Source of the DNA: Euonymus europaeus
Lineage: Eukaryota; Streptophyta; Magnoliopsida; Celastrales; Celastraceae
Direction: 5' to 3'
DNA length: 64,000 nucleotides
Assembly (NCBI GenBank): GCA_963580455.1
Contig: OY756962.1
Span: 10,868,001-10,932,000 of the forward strand
This document shows positions 60,398 through 64,000 of the stretch, piece after piece. The notes under the pieces were generated by a model, which was given only the letters and a program-made list of their open reading frames with translations, made no database searches and had not been told where the DNA came from. Position numbers and translations under genes: made by a program. Numbering within the stretch: the first letter of the stretch is position 1; the number at the start of each line of letters is the position of its first letter.

Positions 60398-63300
60398 ATT
60401 TCTAATTGTTGGGCAAGAGTCTTGTTTGATTCGGGGGCTACCTCATCATTTATTACTAGTTCGTTAGCGAACGCACTAGCGGTGGAGATTTCGCCGATTA
60501 GGAGAATGTTCACGGTATCCTCACCATTCGGATACTTTACCACATTGGAGGGGGTAGTGTTCGGTTGTGAGTGTCGGTTTGGAGAAATATCTCTGAAAGC
60601 TGACTTGTATGTATTAGATTTCCAGGATTTTGATGTGATTCTTGGAGTTGATTGGTTGACGAAGCACCAAGGGTTGCTTGACTTCTGGGAGAGGAAGATT
60701 ACTCTTAGAGTACCCGAGGGAGGAGTGATTCAGTTGAGGGGATCGAAAGGGATTCCATGCCCACATTTCATGGATAATCCTTCGTACCAAGATTGTAGAG
60801 TTGCAAGTTTAGTGACTTCGGCGCCTAAGGGCGATGTAGGTACACCGATATTGATAGTGGAGGAGTTTATGGATGTATTTCCGGAGGAGTTACCGGGATT
60901 ACCTCCGAAGAGGGAGATTGAATTTGCTATCGAGTTACATCCGAACGTCAAACCGATTTCGATTCCGCCGTATCAGATGGCTCCAGCAGAGTTGAAGGAG
61001 TTGAGTTCTCAATTAGAGGAGTTGCTAGACTTGGGATTCATCAGACCGAGTGTGTCCCCATGGGGAGCACCAGTGTTGTTCGTCAAGAAGAAAGACGGAA
61101 GTTTGAGGATGTGTATTGATTATAGGCAGTTGAATAAGGTTACTGTGAGGAATAAGTATCCATTGCCTAGGATCAATGACTTGTTTGACCAATTGAGAGG
61201 TGCTAGGCATTTCTCTAAGATTGACTTGAGGTTGGGTTATCATCAGTTGAGGATTAAGGATGAGGATATCCAGAAAACAGCGTTTAGAACTCGTTATGGG
61301 CATTATGAGTTTCTTGTGATGCCGTTTGGGTTGACAAATGCCCCAGCGGTGTTCATGGACATAATGCAAAGGGTTCTTAGGCCATTTTTGGATAACTTTG
61401 TGGTGGTGTTTATAGATGATATATTGATTTATTCTCCTACGGAGGAAGAGCATGAGGAACACTTGAGAGTGGTGTTACAGACGTTGAGGGAGAATCAACT
61501 GTATGCTAAATTGAGTAAGTGTGAATTTTGGGCCACGGAAGTAAAGTTCCTAGGCCATGTGATCACTCAAGAAGGCATAGCGGTTGACTACTCCAAGGTT
61601 GAGTCGGTTTTAAACTGGGAGAGACCAAAGAATGTGACAGAGATCCGGAGTTTTCTAGGATTGGCGGGTTACTACCGGAGATTTATTGAGGATTTTTCGA
61701 GAGTTGCTTCGCCGATGACGCAGCTCACGAAGAAGGGCACACCGTTTGTGTGGACAGACGAATGTGAGGCCGCATTTGTAGAGTTGAAGAAGAGGTTGAC
61801 AACACCTCCAGTGTTAGTAGTTCCGGAGAGGAATGTTGGCTATTAGGTGTATTGTGATGCATCTGGAGTCGGGTTGGGTTGTGTGTTGATGCAGCAGGGC
61901 CGAGTGATAGAGTATGGTTCGAGGTTGCTGAAGACACATGAGAGGAACTATCCAGTGCATGATCTGGAGTTGGCGGCAGTAGTATTTGCTCTTAAGCAAT
62001 GGAGGTACTATCTCTACGGAGAGACGTTTGAGGTGTTCTCGGATCACAAAAGCCTTAAGTACCTATTCACTCAAAAAGAGTTGAACTTACGGCAAAGGCG
62101 GTGGATGGAGTACTTAGAGGATTTTGATTTTAATTTGCAATACCATCCTGGTAAAGCAAATGTGGTTGCGGATGCATTTAGTAGGAAGCAGAGAGTTGCT
62201 AGCCTATTCATGCATGAGTGGAAAATTGTGGAGACAATCAATGAGTTTGGATTGGAGTTGAGGAGTCAAGAGGAAAAGGTGCATTTGTGTTCGATGACTT
62301 CGAGACCTATGATGGTTCAGAAGGTTATAGATGCACAAAACGGAGATCATACATTTGATGTGATTGATGAGAGTCTTGGATGGGTTCGAGGGAATGATGG
62401 TGGAGTACGATATGCGGGAAGGTTAGTGGTTCCCAAAGATGATGAGTTGAGACAGGAGATTCTAAGGGAAGCACATCATTCTTGGTTTGCCATGCATCCA
62501 GGGGGTACGAAGATGTATAGAGATTTGAGGCAGAGTTTCTAGTGGAAGGGCATGAAAGCCGATGTTGCTAGATTTGTGACGAAGTGTCTTACTTGTCAAC
62601 AAGTGAAGGAAGAGCATCAGAGACCAGCTGGATTGTTGCAACCCTTACCGGTAGCACAATGGAAGTGGGAGAAGATCACAATGGACTTTGTGACGGCATT
62701 GCCAATGACTCAGAGGAGGCATGATGCGGTTTGGGTGATAGTGGACAGATTAACTAAGTCTGCACACTTCTTACCCATGAACAAGACGGATTCATTGGAG
62801 ACCTTGAGTACTATGTATGTCAAGGAGATTGTGAGACTTCACGGAATTCCATTATCCATTGTGTCGGACCGAGACCCGAGGTTCACAGGTAGATTCTGGA
62901 TTAGTTTACAGGAGGCATTGGGAACGAAGTTAGATTTCTCTACAGCTTATCATCCTCAGAGTGATGGGCAGAGTGAGAGAACCATACAGATTTTGGAGGA
63001 CATGCTACAGGCATGTGTAGTTGATTTTGGAGGAAGTTGGGATCGGTACTTACATTTGGCGGAGTTTGTGTATAACAACTCTTTCCAAAGTAGTATCGGG
63101 ATGGAACCTTATGAGGCACTCTACGGGAGGCCTTGTAGGTCGCCTTTGTGTTGGGCAGAGGTTGGTGAGAAAGTTGTGTCAGGACCGGAGATGGTCAAAG
63201 AAGCACGAGAGACAGTTGATGAGATACGGAAGCGGTTGATCACCGCACAGAGCCGACAGAAGTCTTATGCTGACCGGAGGAGGAGACCTTTGGAGTTCGC

Positions 63301-63739
63301 TGTAGGCGATAAGGTTTTCTTGAAGGTTAGTCCGAGATGGGGAATTCAGAGATATAGCAAGCATGGGAAGTTGGCACCGAGGTTTGTGGGGCCATTTGAG
63401 ATTTTGGAGACAGTTGGACCGGTGGCGTACCGTTTGGCACTTCCACCGAAGCTTGAGAAGGTTCACAATGTATTCCATGTATCTATGCTTCGGAAATATG
63501 AGCCGGATCCGTCGCATGTGATAGATTGGACTACGTTGGAAGTTGAGGAAGATGGGAGCTACACTCTTCACCCGGTGAAGATTCTAGACCGACAGAACAA
63601 GGTCACGAGGTCGAGTGTGATACCATTGGTAAAAGTGATGTGGATGTACCACGGAGTTGAAGAAGCAACTTGGGAGTTGGAGTCTCGAATGAAGGAAAGG
63701 TACCCAGAGTTGTTCGGAGATTCAGGTACGTGTGTGTAG
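60398..63739 (+). pseudogene. Element 3 pol (PR-RT-RH-INT-chromodomain), two stops
   Basis: In frame with the end of gag; 59672-61846 is the longest open stretch in the window (724 codons). Protease D-S-G-A at 60428; reverse transcriptase from about 60930 with F-I-D-D at 61409-61420 and '[11 protein letters not shown]', where elements 1 and 2 have Ser (TCG to TTG). Stops: TAG 61844-61846 (CAG in element 2) just before RNase H, and TAG 62540-62542 (TGG in the others) inside the integrase zinc finger. RNase H 61847-about 62150; integrase core with 'TMDFVTALP', 'SDRDPRF' and '[10 protein letters not shown]'; chromodomain about 63577-63717. It ends with TAG at 63737-63739, 26 bp before the polypurine tract, because of an extra 'gt' compared with element 2. 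This may be the ancestral stop. Confidence 0.95.
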
Positions 63740-63764
63740 TTAAATTTCGGGACGAAATTTTATT

Positions 63765-63777
63765 AAGGGGGAGAGGA
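63765..63777 (+). promoter_or_regulatory. Element 3 polypurine tract
   Basis: aagggggagagga, uninterrupted, directly before the 3' LTR. Confidence 0.9.
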
Positions 63778-64000
63778 TGTGAAACCCTGACCCAAAAATT
63801 TTAGTTTTGAGTTGAAATACGGATGATCCGTGAGGTACGGAATCATAGAAAAATAGTTTTGGAGCTTGGTTCGGTAAATGGGGCATAACTTTTAGTATAC
63901 ATGTCCGTTTCGGGCCCGTAATATATCAAATCGAAGCTTGAACCGAGCCGGAAAATAAAAGTGAGAAAAACTGGGTTTCTGGAAAACAGGAACCGTCCGG
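63778..64000 (+). repeat. Element 3 3' LTR, cut by the window end
   Basis: tgtgaaaccctgacccaaaa start, U3 of the element 2/solo LTR type, ending in 'aaccgtccgg', the first half of a GTCCGGAC palindrome. Confidence 0.93.

Larger units (their letters stand above)
58623..64000 (+). mobile_element. Ty3/gypsy chromovirus (Tekay-like), element 3, 5'-truncated, runs off window
   Basis: Starts abruptly inside an LTR: only the last 202 bp of the 5' LTR remain. It then has the full internal region and the first 223 bp of the 3' LTR before the window ends. No target duplication can be assessed. The internal region has one frameshift and four stops. Its DNA is a mosaic of element 1-like and element 2-like tracts. 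Confidence 0.94.

Noticed and set aside
63500..64000. Envelope-like gene after integrase
   Set aside because: The chromodomain is followed within about 60 bp by the polypurine tract and LTR in all copies, leaving no room.

Overview
This window looks like repeat-dense heterochromatin, possibly pericentromeric or centromeric, from a flowering plant. It is built from two things. About 28 kb is one tandem satellite with a monomer of about 160 bp. About 36 kb is transposable elements inserted into that satellite: one CACTA (En/Spm-type) DNA transposon, two complete Ty3/gypsy chromovirus elements, one solo LTR, and a third gypsy element that runs off the right edge. I see no host gene, no structural RNA gene and nothing bacterial. 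The plant assignment rests on the TNP2-type CACTA transposase, the plant Tekay-like gag-pol with a C-terminal chromodomain, and the initiator-tRNA-Met primer site. I cannot name the species.

Layout: satellite 1-2636; CACTA element 2637-12751 (TSD aaa); satellite 12752-14932; gypsy element 1 14933-24376 (near-TSD aaggt/gaggt); satellite 24377-26891; gypsy element 2 26892-35879 (TSD taacg); satellite 35880-40297, whose orientation flips near 39489; solo LTR 40298-42312 (TSD tgttt); inverted satellite 42313-58552 with higher-order repeats of about 1490 and 2131 bp; a 70-bp fragment of unknown origin; then the 5'-truncated gypsy element 3 from about 58623 to the window end.

Every coding region is broken. 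The CACTA element has a TNP2-type transposase gene with two stops and three frameshifts, and a second intron-containing gene joining a Transposase_24-like region to a Ulp1/C48-like protease region. The gypsy elements share one gag-PR-RT-RNaseH-INT-chromodomain frame. It carries 13 stops and 2 shifts in element 1, 5 stops in element 2, and 4 stops and 1 shift in element 3. Several of these stops fit C-to-T decay of methylated DNA.

The points most worth following are: (a) a conserved leader in all three gypsy elements, with an eight-codon mini-ORF, a 70-73 bp intron-like segment, and a predicted spliced join that puts the mini-ORF stop over the gag start (ATGA); (b) two unrelated sets of CpG-rich palindromes in the U3 of otherwise closely related elements; (c) mosaic ancestry of element 3; (d) the satellite's orientation switch, conserved dyad and nested higher-order structure. 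All comparisons were made by eye; no alignment or database search was run.
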